64,000 bases of DNA from NCBI GenBank assembly GCA_019637155.1, contig JAHBWE010000003.1:471768-535767 (forward strand), given 5' to 3'. Positions within the stretch are counted from its first letter, which is position 1, and each line of letters starts with the position of its first letter. This document shows positions 28,836-37,062 of this stretch, piece after piece. The notes under the pieces are model-generated. The model ran no database searches, was not told the origin of the DNA, and worked only from the letters and a program-made list of their open reading frames with translations. The translations under genes and the position numbers were made by a program. Origin of the DNA: Labilithrix sp. (GTDB lineage: Bacteria; Myxococcota_A; Polyangia; Polyangiales; Polyangiaceae).

Positions 28836-31370
28836 ATGTCCCTTCGGCTTCATCGTCTCGGTGTGATGGCTGCCGTCTTCCTTGCCCCGTCCGTCGCGCG
28901 GGCGGAGATCGACACGTTCGGGCTCGGCGACGGGCACAGCGGCGCGAAGGTCGTCGTCGGCGACGAGGAGATCAACTCGTACGCGGGGCTCACCGCCGAC
29001 GCAGCGGCAGGCGCGACCACGCTCGCGATCTCCGCGCTCGCCGCGCCGACGGCGCCGCGGGTCGCCGCGCCGTTCGCGAACGGCGACCTCGTGCTGGTGT
29101 GGCGCGCGACCGGCGTCGCGGAGTCGGCCGCTCCCTCGGGCGCGGACACGGTCCTCGCGCTCCCGACCGCGCCGAGCACGCCCTCCAACGCGCAGGGCCT
29201 CGTCGGGCAGTACGAGCTCGCGCGCGTAGAGACCGCGGCGGCGGGATCGCTCACGCTCACGAAGCCGCTCGTGAACGCCTACGCGCGCGCGGTGAGCCAG
29301 GTCGTTCGCGTGCCCGAATACACGACGGTGAACGTCCCCGCCGGCACCTCCCTCCGCGCGAGCGCGTGGCAGGAGATCGGCGGCGCGCCCGCGACCCCGA
29401 ACGCGACGAACCCGTGGGCGGGCGGCATCGTGATCTTCCTCGCGACGGGCGCGATCACGATCGACAACGGCGCCACGATCCACGCGAACGCGCGCGGCTT
29501 CCACGGCGGCGTCCCCGCGCAGCGCACGATCAACAACCCCGGCCTCCTGAACTGCGATCGCGACGCGGTCGACGGCGACCCGCAGTCGGAGCCGTTTTCG
29601 CCGAAGGGCCAGGGCGTCGTCCACACGCGGTACGCGGCGACGATCGGGGCGAAGGGCAACGTCTCGATCGCGGGCGGCGGCGGCAACTGCGTCGAGGCCG
29701 GCGGCGGCGGCGGCGCGAACCTGGGCAACGGCGGCGCGGGCAGCGGCACGATCGCGAACCTCGGCAGCGGCGGCGAAGGCGGCGCCGGGATCACGTACGA
29801 CGTGCTCACGCGCCTCACGATGGGCGGCGGCGGCGGCGCCGGCCGTCACCTGAGCGGGCTCGTCAGCGTCGCGAGCCTCGGCGGCTTCGGCGGCGGCGTG
29901 GTCTACGTCCGCGGCGCGTCGATGGGCGGGGCGGGCCGCATCCAAGCGAACGGCGGCGACGGCGAGAACAGCGGCATCGCCGGCCTCCCGCCCGGCCTCA
30001 CGAGCGAGGGCTCCGGCGGCGGCGGCGCGGGCGGCACCGTCGTCGTCCGGCTCGCGGGCACGCTCGACTGCGACCAGCTCGCCACCCCCGGCGGCGACGG
30101 CGGCAGCGCGCAGGTGCTCGGTCTCCCCGTCTTCGGCGCGGGCGGCGGCGGAGGCGGCGGGCGCGTCTTCTTCCAGGCCACGACGAAGACGCCCAACTGC
30201 GATATAGTCGTTACACCCGGAAATCCAGGTAACGGCGGACAAGGCGGATCGCAGGGCGGCGGCCCGGGCGGGACGCAGCCGCCGCCGGCGGGCGGCCTCT
30301 GCCTGCCGACGACGGCGACGGCGACGGGCACGTGCGTCGATCCTACCCCGATCTGCGATCCCGTCAGCGGCGACTGCCAGCCGTGCTCGGGCCCGTTCGG
30401 CGGCGGGAGCCCGCGCGCATGCCCGGTCGAGGTCGAGCCGGTCTGCATGACGGACGGCTCGTGCGTCCCGTGCAACGGCGACTTCGGGACCGGCGCGACG
30501 CAGGCATGCCAGCTCTTCGCGAGCCCGACCTGCCTCACCACCGGCGGTCTCACCGGCGCGTGCGGCAAGTGCACGACGAACGCGGACTGCGCGGGCCCCG
30601 GCCACGCGGGCCCGGTCTGCAACGTGAACAACGGCGTATGCGGGACGGCGTGCACGAACGACGCAGACTGCAAGACGACGGAGTGGTGCGCGCCGCGCGC
30701 GCCGGACGGCAGCAACGTCTGCATCCCGAAGACTCCGAACGGCGAGCCGGTCCCGCCGTTCTCCCCCATCGACGGCGAGTGCACGCAAGAGAAGGGTGAG
30801 CGGGTCTGTCTCTCCGCGGTGTGCGAGGAGATCGACGACAAGTGCGGGAAGCTGAACAGCACGCCGTGCCAGGCCGCGCCGGAGTGCCGCTCGCTCATCT
30901 GCTTCGACGCCGACAAGAAGTGCGGCCTCCCGAACGGCGAGCCGTGCACGGGCGACACGCAGTGCCGGAGCGATCTCTGCCAGGGCGGCACCTGCACGGC
31001 GCAGGGCTGCGCGTCGGATCCCGACTGTCCGGCGAACCACGTCTGCGAGGCGCAGCTCTGCGTCGAAGGCTGCCGCCCCGGCTCGCAGCAATGTCCGCCG
31101 GGCCAGCAGTGCGTCGCGCCGGACGGAGGTCCGGTGGGCAGCTGCGTACCGGCCGGCGACGGCGGCGTCCCCGACGGTGGCTCCGTTGGTGACGGCGGCC
31201 CCGTTGGTGACGGCGGTCTCGTCGACGGCGACGCCGGGGATACGGCGGGCATCATCGAAGGCGGCGGGTGCGCGTGCAACAGCACGACGTCTCCCGCGTC
31301 GTCTCTCTCGGTCGTGGGCGCGGTGGCGAGCGTGCTGGCGCTCATTCGTCGTCGGAAGCAGCGAGGCTGA
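28836..31370 (+). CDS. AgmC/TraA-like surface protein with Cys-rich repeats and MYXO-CTERM tail
   Basis: The 844-residue protein is secreted: it has a signal peptide ending ARAE (1-23). An N-terminal domain typical of proteins annotated AgmC follows (VVRVPEYTTVNVPAGTSL; GGIVIFLATGAITIDNGATI), then a long Gly-rich beta-helix-like part (about 240-460). A Cys-rich half (470-790) has EGF/Dickkopf-like spacing. The MYXO-CTERM tail has CACNST, a hydrophobic helix and RRRKQRG. Such tails direct surface display. The gene next to an OmpA-like barrel mirrors the traA-traB pair of Myxococcus outer-membrane exchange, though the N-terminal domain is AgmC-like, not the TraA variable domain. It has a strong RBS and a 2-nt gap to the partner gene. 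Confidence 0.78.
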   Translation: MSLRLHRLGVMAAVFLAPSVARAEIDTFGLGDGHSGAKVVVGDEEINSYAGLTADAAAGATTLAISALAAPTAPRVAAPFANGDLVLVWRATGVAESAAPSGADTVLALPTAPSTPSNAQGLVGQYELARVETAAAGSLTLTKPLVNAYARAVSQVVRVPEYTTVNVPAGTSLRASAWQEIGGAPATPNATNPWAGGIVIFLATGAITIDNGATIHANARGFHGGVPAQRTINNPGLLNCDRDAVDGDPQSEPFSPKGQGVVHTRYAATIGAKGNVSIAGGGGNCVEAGGGGGANLGNGGAGSGTIANLGSGGEGGAGITYDVLTRLTMGGGGGAGRHLSGLVSVASLGGFGGGVVYVRGASMGGAGRIQANGGDGENSGIAGLPPGLTSEGSGGGGAGGTVVVRLAGTLDCDQLATPGGDGGSAQVLGLPVFGAGGGGGGGRVFFQATTKTPNCDIVVTPGNPGNGGQGGSQGGGPGGTQPPPAGGLCLPTTATATGTCVDPTPICDPVSGDCQPCSGPFGGGSPRACPVEVEPVCMTDGSCVPCNGDFGTGATQACQLFASPTCLTTGGLTGACGKCTTNADCAGPGHAGPVCNVNNGVCGTACTNDADCKTTEWCAPRAPDGSNVCIPKTPNGEPVPPFSPIDGECTQEKGERVCLSAVCEEIDDKCGKLNSTPCQAAPECRSLICFDADKKCGLPNGEPCTGDTQCRSDLCQGGTCTAQGCASDPDCPANHVCEAQLCVEGCRPGSQQCPPGQQCVAPDGGPVGSCVPAGDGGVPDGGSVGDGGPVGDGGLVDGDAGDTAGIIEGGGCACNSTTSPASSLSVVGAVASVLALIRRRKQRG

Positions 31371-31372
31371 AC

Positions 31373-33169
31373 ATGAAGATCACGAAGCTTGCTTTGGGAG
31401 CACTGACGGCGCTGGCGATCGAGGCGGTCGCCGGCGCGGCCTCCGCGCAGCAGACGGGTTTCGCGCTCGATCGCTACGAGCCGGCGGAGCGCGGCAGCCA
31501 GTTCTTCGTGGCGGACACGCTCGACTTCCGCGGCCACCTGCGTCCGGCCCTCGGCGCGACGCTCGACTACGGCTACAAGCCGCTCGTCGCCTACGACATG
31601 GCGGGGAACGAGCGCGCGTCGATCGTACGTCATCAGCTCTTCACGCATCTGGGCGGGAGCCTGGTCCTCTTCGATCGCTTCCGCTTCGGCCTCAACGCGC
31701 CGGTCGCGGTGTACCAGGCGGGCCAGGACACGGTCGTCAACGGTTCGCCCTTCCGCTCGGCGAGCAAGCCGGCGTTCGGCGACGTGCGTCTCGCCGCCGA
31801 CGTCCGCATCCTCGGCGAATACGGCGACGTCTTCACGCTCGCGGGCGGCGTCCGCGCGTGGCTCCCCACCGGCGCGCGCTCTCAGTTCACGAGCGACGGC
31901 TCGATCCGTCTCGCGCCGCAGGCGATGGCGGCCGGCGACATCGGTCCTTTCACCTACGCCGCGCGCCTCGCGCTGGTCTATCGCGCGCGCGACGACGCGT
32001 ACGCCGGCAGCCCGCTCGGCAGCGAGCTCATGGGCCACGGCGCCTTCGGCCTGAAGACGCTCGACGACAAGCTCGTCATCGGCCCCGAGATATTCGCGAC
32101 GAGCGTGTTCACCGACAGCGCCTCGTTCTTCAAGACACGCGGCACCCCCGCGGAGTGGCTCTTCGGCGCCCACTACGACGTCGGCGCCCTCCGCATCGGC
32201 GCCGGCGTCGGCGGCGGCATGACCCGCGGCTACGGCGCCCCCCAGCTCCGCACGCTCCTCTCGATCGAGTACGCCCCCACCTACGAGACACCGGACCGCG
32301 ACAAGGACGGCATCCCCGACCGCGAGGACGCATGCCCCGACGTCCCGGGCGTGCATAGTTCGGATCCGAACAAGAACGGCTGCCCGCCGCCGAAGGCCCC
32401 ATCCGACCGCGACGGCGACGGCATCATCGACGCAGAGGACGCCTGCCCCGACGATCCGGGCCCGCGCACGAACGACCCGAAGACGAACGGCTGCCCCGAC
32501 CGCGACAAGGACGGCATCCCGGACAAGCTGGACGCGTGCCCCGACGTCCCGGGCGTACATAGTTCGGATCCGAACAAGAACGGGTGTCCGCCCGATCGCG
32601 ACGGCGACGGCATCGCGGACAGCGAGGACGCGTGTCCCGACGTCCCGGGCGTGAAGGACGTCGATCCGAAGAAGAACGGCTGTCCCCCCGATCGTGATGC
32701 GGACGGCGTCATCGACGCGGAGGACGCGTGCCCCGACGTCCCGGGCCCGCGCGATCCCGACCCGAAGAAGAACGGCTGCCCGCTCGTCGTCGTGACGGAG
32801 AAGGAGATCAAGATCCTCGAGCAGGTGAAGTTCAAGTTCGACAGCGCCGAGATCCTGAAGGAGTCGGACACGATCCTCGACGCGGTGAAGGTGGTCCTCG
32901 CCGCGCACCCGGAGATCGCGAAGGTGCGCGTAGAGGGTCACACCGACAACGTGGGCCGACCCGAGTACAACAAGTCGCTCAGCGAGCGCCGCGCCGCGTC
33001 GGTCATGAAGTGGCTGACGGATCGCGGCATCGACAAGAAACGTCTCGTCTCTCAGGGCTTCGGCCAGGAGCAGCCGATCGACGACAACAAGACCGACCAA
33101 GGCCGCGCAAACAACCGCCGCGTAGCCTTCACCATCCTCGAGCACGCAGCCGCGGGCTCGAAGCCGTAG
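31373..33169 (+). CDS. TraB-like outer-membrane protein: beta-barrel, thrombospondin type 3 repeats, OmpA domain
   Basis: The 598-residue protein has a signal peptide (1-25, ASAQQ) and a beta-barrel-like N-terminal part (about 30-300). Five calcium-binding thrombospondin type 3-like repeats (about 305-465, for example DRDKDGIPDREDACPDVPG) precede an OmpA-like peptidoglycan-binding domain (about 475-590, VEGHTDNVGRPEYNKSLSERR). The Shine-Dalgarno GAGG sits 6 nt before the ATG. It follows the AgmC/TraA-like gene by 2 nt, so the two are almost certainly made together, and this architecture is that of TraB, the wall-anchored partner of the cell-surface receptor TraA. A generic OmpA-family porin is the alternative. 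Confidence 0.88.
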   Translation: MKITKLALGALTALAIEAVAGAASAQQTGFALDRYEPAERGSQFFVADTLDFRGHLRPALGATLDYGYKPLVAYDMAGNERASIVRHQLFTHLGGSLVLFDRFRFGLNAPVAVYQAGQDTVVNGSPFRSASKPAFGDVRLAADVRILGEYGDVFTLAGGVRAWLPTGARSQFTSDGSIRLAPQAMAAGDIGPFTYAARLALVYRARDDAYAGSPLGSELMGHGAFGLKTLDDKLVIGPEIFATSVFTDSASFFKTRGTPAEWLFGAHYDVGALRIGAGVGGGMTRGYGAPQLRTLLSIEYAPTYETPDRDKDGIPDREDACPDVPGVHSSDPNKNGCPPPKAPSDRDGDGIIDAEDACPDDPGPRTNDPKTNGCPDRDKDGIPDKLDACPDVPGVHSSDPNKNGCPPDRDGDGIADSEDACPDVPGVKDVDPKKNGCPPDRDADGVIDAEDACPDVPGPRDPDPKKNGCPLVVVTEKEIKILEQVKFKFDSAEILKESDTILDAVKVVLAAHPEIAKVRVEGHTDNVGRPEYNKSLSERRAASVMKWLTDRGIDKKRLVSQGFGQEQPIDDNKTDQGRANNRRVAFTILEHAAAGSKP

Positions 33170-33296
33170 CCCTCCTAGTAGTATTCGAAGCGGGGCTCGT
33201 AGATCGGCTGCGACGTGTCGTGGAAGTGACGCGCGAGCTCGTAGAGCTCGAACCAGAGGGTGTCGAATTTGTTGCTTCCACGAGAGGAGGCCTCGC

Positions 33297-33314
33297 ATGT
33301 TCGGATCCGAACAT
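33297..33314. promoter_or_regulatory. Perfect 18-bp palindrome
   Basis: ATGTTCGGATCCGAACAT is a perfect palindrome without a loop, as expected of a dimeric DNA-binding protein site. It lies between the TraB-like gene (ending 33169) and the lipoprotein gene end (33363) of the opposing operon, so it is not upstream of either gene. It is inside the start-less reading frame. Confidence 0.4.
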
Positions 33315-33320
33315 TTCCTT

Positions 33321-33336
33321 CCTCCCCGAAGGGAGG
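33321..33336. terminator. Hairpin between two convergent operons
   Basis: CCTCCC-CGAA-GGGAGG is a perfect 6-bp stem with a CGAA tetraloop. It lies 26 nt after the end of the minus-strand operon at 33363 and may end transcription in both directions. It lacks a T-tract. Confidence 0.4.
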
Positions 33337-33362
33337 TGGCCGGTGGGGCTGGCGGGCTCAGG

Positions 33363-33791
33363 TCAGAGGCGGTGTTTGCGCTTGAGGGCTTGGACGGCGT
33401 CGTCGCAGCGGGGGAGGCCGGCGTGGCCTTGTTTCAGGAGGGTCTCGGCGTCGTCGAGCTTTTTTGGGAGGGACTGGGCTTCGGCGGAGTCCTTCGCGAG
33501 GGTGCCCTTGTCGAGGGCGGCGAGGCTTTGTTCGACCTCGCTCTTTAGGCGCAGCGCCTTTGCGGTCGACTCGCCTAGCGCGAGGCACTCGTCGCGGGCT
33601 CGGCACGTGTCCGGGTTCGCGCATGGGGTCGCGCGGAGGGCGTCGACCATCGCCGGGAGGGACTCGTTCGGGGCCGAGCGGAAGCGATGGATCGCCGTGA
33701 GGACCACCTCCGCGTCGCGACGCTCGGCGCTGTCGCATGACGTGAGGGCGCCAAGGAGGGCGGGGACGACGACGGCGACGACGGCGCGCAT
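33363..33791 (-). CDS. Small helical lipoprotein
   Basis: The 142-residue product has a signal peptide and lipobox (LLGALTSC-D). The mature part is helical with three cysteine-containing segments (ATPCANPDTCRARDEC and, near the end, PRCDD). Nothing identifies a family. The start is ATG at 33791, 2 nt after the stop of the FAD oxidoreductase. It is the last gene of the long minus-strand run that begins at 47523. The paired cysteines suggest a folded periplasmic domain. The function is unknown. Confidence 0.6.
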   Translation of the reverse strand: MRAVVAVVVPALLGALTSCDSAERRDAEVVLTAIHRFRSAPNESLPAMVDALRATPCANPDTCRARDECLALGESTAKALRLKSEVEQSLAALDKGTLAKDSAEAQSLPKKLDDAETLLKQGHAGLPRCDDAVQALKRKHRL

Positions 33792-33793
33792 GG

Positions 33794-35362
33794 TCACGAC
33801 AGCTCCACCTTGCTCCACATCTCGCGGAGCATCTTCTCCTTGCGACGGTCCGTGCGCGTGATGACGCGTGCTACGCCCCATGCGGCGAGGAGCTCGCCTT
33901 CCTGGCCCAATGACGGGAGCACGCTCTTGCCCGTCACGAACACGTTGCCCAGCGGCGCTCGGATCGCCTCGCCGGCGAGGCCCTCCAGCGCCGGGCGCGT
34001 GACGCGGAAGCGTGGGACCATCGCCTCCGGCTCCAACGATGCGCCCGCCCCGCGCAGCCGCGCGCGATCGACGTGCTGCGCCCGTAGGTTCCAGCTCTTG
34101 TCGCCCACCTGCGGGTCGCCCGCGCTCGGGGAGCGGAAGTCCCAGAGCGGACGGCCGTCGTGCGGTGAGTCGCAGAGCACCAGGTGGCGCTCCACGAACG
34201 GGAGGAGCGTCATCACCGTCGACAGGATCTCCTCGCGGGCGCGCGTCACGCCGTGCGCGCCGGCGTCGGCGTTGGCATCGGCGTCGAGCAGCGACTCCGC
34301 GACGAGGAGGACGTGGCCGTCCGGGGAAAGCGGGCTCTTCTGGAGATGCACCGCGCGCCCCGACTTCGGGAGCAGGAACGACTCTGCCGCGAGCTCCGCC
34401 GGCAAGCCCTCCGGGCGCACCACGAACGACGCGACGAAGCGCGCGCCCGCCGGCTCGACCAGCGGCGACTTCTCGTCGGGGTCCGCGTCCACGTCGGGCG
34501 CGAGCTCCATCAGACTTGCGGTCGGGAGATCGGAGACCACGAACGTCACACCGGTGGGGGTCTCGTCGCCGTCGACGATCACGCCGCGGACCTTGCCGCC
34601 CTTGTGCACGATCGCGCGCGCGCGGTCGTTGAGGCGCGTGTCGCCGCCGTGCGCGCGCACTCGCTCGAGGAGGAACTCCGACAGCTCGTCTTCGCCGCCG
34701 GAGAGGCGATGCACGCCGCGCGTCCATGCGCCGTGAAGGCGCGCGATCGCGAAGGGGGGGAGCGGGCCGGCCTGGTCGGAGGCGAAGCGCGCCGGCGCGG
34801 TGACGACCTCGCGGAAGGCGTGGTCGCGGGGGAGCTCCGCGAGGAAGTCCGCGCCGTCCAGGTACGGCAGGGACGCGAGGGCGCGCGCGGTCTCGCGGCG
34901 CTCCCAGAAGCCGCCCGGCGGCCACACCGCGTCGCGCTCGAAGGCCGCGTCCGCGTCGGCGTTCTTGCGCGCGAGCTCGGCGTAGAGGTCGTCGACGACG
35001 CGGCGCACCGCCGGGAACTCGCGGTCGATCTCGCGCGCGAAGAGCTGCGTGTCGGGGGGGAGATCGAGACGGATGTCCGGCGCGAGGACCTGCAGCATCG
35101 GGTCGAGCGACGAGAGGCGGCGGCGGAAGGTCTGCGACTGCGCCAGCTCGACGAGGACGCGGCCCCACGCCGGCGACGACGCGGAGAGGAACGTGAAGGG
35201 ACGACGCGCCAGCGTGATGCCGTCGTACGCATAGGTGGGGCGGCGCCAGCCCTGCCCGAGGACCAGCACGCGCCAGGAGCGACGCGCCAGGAGCGCCGCC
35301 GCGGTGAGCGCGCCGATGCCGCCGCCGAGCACCACGACGTCGTAGTGCTTCGAGCTGCTCAA
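33794..35362 (-). CDS. FAD-dependent amine oxidase/phytoene desaturase-like oxidoreductase
   Basis: The 522-residue flavoprotein has an N-terminal FAD Rossmann motif (VVVLGGGIGALTAAALLARR) and the overall layout of the phytoene dehydrogenase/amine oxidase-like superfamily. A C-terminal FAD-binding motif GNVFVTGKSVLPSLGQEGELLA is present. I chose the TTG at 35362, which overlaps the purN stop (TTGA) and directly precedes the Rossmann motif; longer starts add unrelated residues. The substrate is unknown; NAD(P)H or O2 as acceptor is not shown. Position right after purM-purN suggests co-transcription rather than a purine function. Confidence 0.78.
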   Translation of the reverse strand: MSSSKHYDVVVLGGGIGALTAAALLARRSWRVLVLGQGWRRPTYAYDGITLARRPFTFLSASSPAWGRVLVELAQSQTFRRRLSSLDPMLQVLAPDIRLDLPPDTQLFAREIDREFPAVRRVVDDLYAELARKNADADAAFERDAVWPPGGFWERRETARALASLPYLDGADFLAELPRDHAFREVVTAPARFASDQAGPLPPFAIARLHGAWTRGVHRLSGGEDELSEFLLERVRAHGGDTRLNDRARAIVHKGGKVRGVIVDGDETPTGVTFVVSDLPTASLMELAPDVDADPDEKSPLVEPAGARFVASFVVRPEGLPAELAAESFLLPKSGRAVHLQKSPLSPDGHVLLVAESLLDADANADAGAHGVTRAREEILSTVMTLLPFVERHLVLCDSPHDGRPLWDFRSPSAGDPQVGDKSWNLRAQHVDRARLRGAGASLEPEAMVPRFRVTRPALEGLAGEAIRAPLGNVFVTGKSVLPSLGQEGELLAAWGVARVITRTDRRKEKMLREMWSKVELS

Positions 35363-35988
35363 CGCCTCACCCGCGCCCGCGGCCGGCCGCCCGCGGGCTG
35401 CTCGATCGTGACGCGTCCGTCCGCGATCCACTGCAGGACCTTCGGCAAGAGCTCGTGCTCCTTCGCCAGGATGCGCGCGGAGAGGCTCGCCTCGTCGTCG
35501 TCGTCGAGCACCGGCACCGGGCCCTGCGCGATGATCGGCCCCGTGTCGACGCCCGCGTCGACGAAGTGCACCGTGCAGCCCGAGAGGCCCACGCCGTACA
35601 GGAGCGCCTGACGCTGCGCGTGCGTGCCCGGGAACGACGGGAGCAGCGCGGGGTGCACGTTCACGATCCGGTTCGGGTACGCGTCGAGGAGCGTCGACGT
35701 GACGAGGCGCATGAAGCCCGCGAGGACCACGCAGTCGGCGCCGTGCGAGCGAAGGACCTCGACGATCGCGGCGTCGAAGGAAGCCCGATCGTCGAACGCC
35801 CGGTGATCGACCACGATCGCGGGGACCTTCGCCGCCTTCGCGCGATCGAGCGCCTTCGCCGTCGCGACGTTGGAGACGACGACGCCGACCCTCGCCTCGA
35901 GCGTGCCCTCCGCGATCGCGTCGAGGATCGCCTGCAGGTTCGTGCCGGTGCCGGACACGAGCACGCCGAGCGTGAACGACGGCTTCAC
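35359..35988 (-). CDS. purN: Phosphoribosylglycinamide formyltransferase
   Basis: The 209-residue enzyme transfers a formyl group from 10-formyltetrahydrofolate to glycinamide ribonucleotide in de novo purine synthesis. Family motifs are VLVSGTGTNLQAILDA at the N-terminus, HPALLPSFPG with the catalytic His/Asn region, and DTGPIIAQ with the catalytic Asp. It starts at GTG 35988, which overlaps the purM stop by 4 nt (GTGA); its own stop overlaps the TTG of the next gene. The purM-purN order is common in bacteria. Confidence 0.95.
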   Translation of the reverse strand: MKPSFTLGVLVSGTGTNLQAILDAIAEGTLEARVGVVVSNVATAKALDRAKAAKVPAIVVDHRAFDDRASFDAAIVEVLRSHGADCVVLAGFMRLVTSTLLDAYPNRIVNVHPALLPSFPGTHAQRQALLYGVGLSGCTVHFVDAGVDTGPIIAQGPVPVLDDDDEASLSARILAKEHELLPKVLQWIADGRVTIEQPAGGRPRARVRR

Positions 35989-37019
35989 GGGAAGACGACC
36001 CGCGCTTCGAAGTCGGTGCCGGCGGGGAGAGACACGACCTCGCCGAGATCGATGGTCGGCTCCGCGATCGCGGCGCGCGCTCTGTCCGCGTCCGCGGCCG
36101 GCACCACGAAGACGAAGCCCACGCCGAGGTTGAAGACGCGACGGAGCTCGCGCTCCTCCACCTGGGCAGCGATGAGATCGAGGATGGCAGGACGCGCCCA
36201 GCGCGACGGCGGGAGGCGCACGCCGAGGCCCTCCGGCAAGACGCGCGGGAGGTTGCCCGGCAAGCCGCCGCCCGTGATGTGGCTCATCGCGCGGACGTCG
36301 ACGCCTGCGTCGAGCACCGCGCGGACGTGGCGCGCGTAGAGACGCGTCGGCGCGAGGAGCGCTTCGCCGACCGACACCCCACCGAGCGCGGCGGGCTTGT
36401 CGGAGGGCGCGAGCTTCATCGCGTCGAAGAGGACGCGGCGCGCGAGCGAGTAGCCGTTCGAGTGGAGGCCGCTCGACGCGACGCCGATCACCTTGTCGCC
36501 CGCGGCGACGCGCTTGCCGTCGACGATCTTCTTCCTCGCGACGACGCCGACCACGAAGCCCGCGAGATCGTACTCGCCCGGCGCGTACATGCCCGGGAGC
36601 TCCGCCGTCTCGCCGCCGAGGAGCGCGCAGCCCGACTCCTTGCACGCCGCCGCGATCCCCTCGATGACCTTCGCCGCGACGCCGAGCTCGAGCTTGCCCG
36701 TCCCGAAGTAGTCGAGGAAGAAGAGCGGGCGCGCGCCCGTCGTCACGACGTCGTTCACGCACATGCCGACGAGGTCGAAGCCGATCGTGTCGTGGATGCC
36801 GGTGAGGAACGCGACCTTCAGCTTCGTGCCCACCCCGTCCGTGCCGCTCACGAGGACGGGGTCTTCGATGCCGCCCGGGACCGCGCAGAGACCGGCGAAA
36901 CCGCCGACGTCGGCGAGCACCTCGGGGATGCGCGTCGCCTTCGCGAACGGCTTGATGCGCTCGACGAGCTCGTCACCTGCATCGATGTCGACGCCGGCCT
37001 CGCGGTAGGAGATCGCCAT
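35985..37019 (-). CDS. purM: Phosphoribosylformylglycinamidine cyclo-ligase (AIR synthetase)
   Basis: The 344-residue ATP-dependent enzyme closes the imidazole ring to form aminoimidazole ribonucleotide in purine synthesis. Diagnostic blocks are SGTDGVGTKLKVAF, GIDLVGMCVNDVVT-like (FDLVGMCVNDVV), GGETAELPGMY and HITGGGLPGNLPRVLP. It overlaps purN by 4 nt. The upstream gene (stop at 37063) is 43 bp away with no visible terminator, so purM may also receive transcription from the sigma-factor operon. Confidence 0.96.
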   Translation of the reverse strand: MAISYREAGVDIDAGDELVERIKPFAKATRIPEVLADVGGFAGLCAVPGGIEDPVLVSGTDGVGTKLKVAFLTGIHDTIGFDLVGMCVNDVVTTGARPLFFLDYFGTGKLELGVAAKVIEGIAAACKESGCALLGGETAELPGMYAPGEYDLAGFVVGVVARKKIVDGKRVAAGDKVIGVASSGLHSNGYSLARRVLFDAMKLAPSDKPAALGGVSVGEALLAPTRLYARHVRAVLDAGVDVRAMSHITGGGLPGNLPRVLPEGLGVRLPPSRWARPAILDLIAAQVEERELRRVFNLGVGFVFVVPAADADRARAAIAEPTIDLGEVVSLPAGTDFEARVVFP

Positions 37020-37062
37020 GGAGCGAGGTCTAGTCGCCCCATCGCCCAGCTACAAGATGCGG

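Larger units (their letters stand above)
33175..33357 (-). pseudogene. Start-less reading frame, possible gene remnant
   Basis: Sixty-one codons are open between stops, with no ATG, GTG or TTG start. The last half reads like real protein (FDTLWFELYELARHFHDTSQ) and has sensible aromatic content, unlike the shadow frames around it. It lies just downstream of the lipoprotein gene at 33363 on the same strand and contains the 18-bp palindrome. It may be the tail of a deleted gene or read-through coding. Evidence is composition only. Confidence 0.3.

Noticed and set aside
33297..33548. A plus-strand small protein starting in the palindrome
   Set aside because: It runs antisense to the lipoprotein gene, and its only start lies within the palindrome without a ribosome site.
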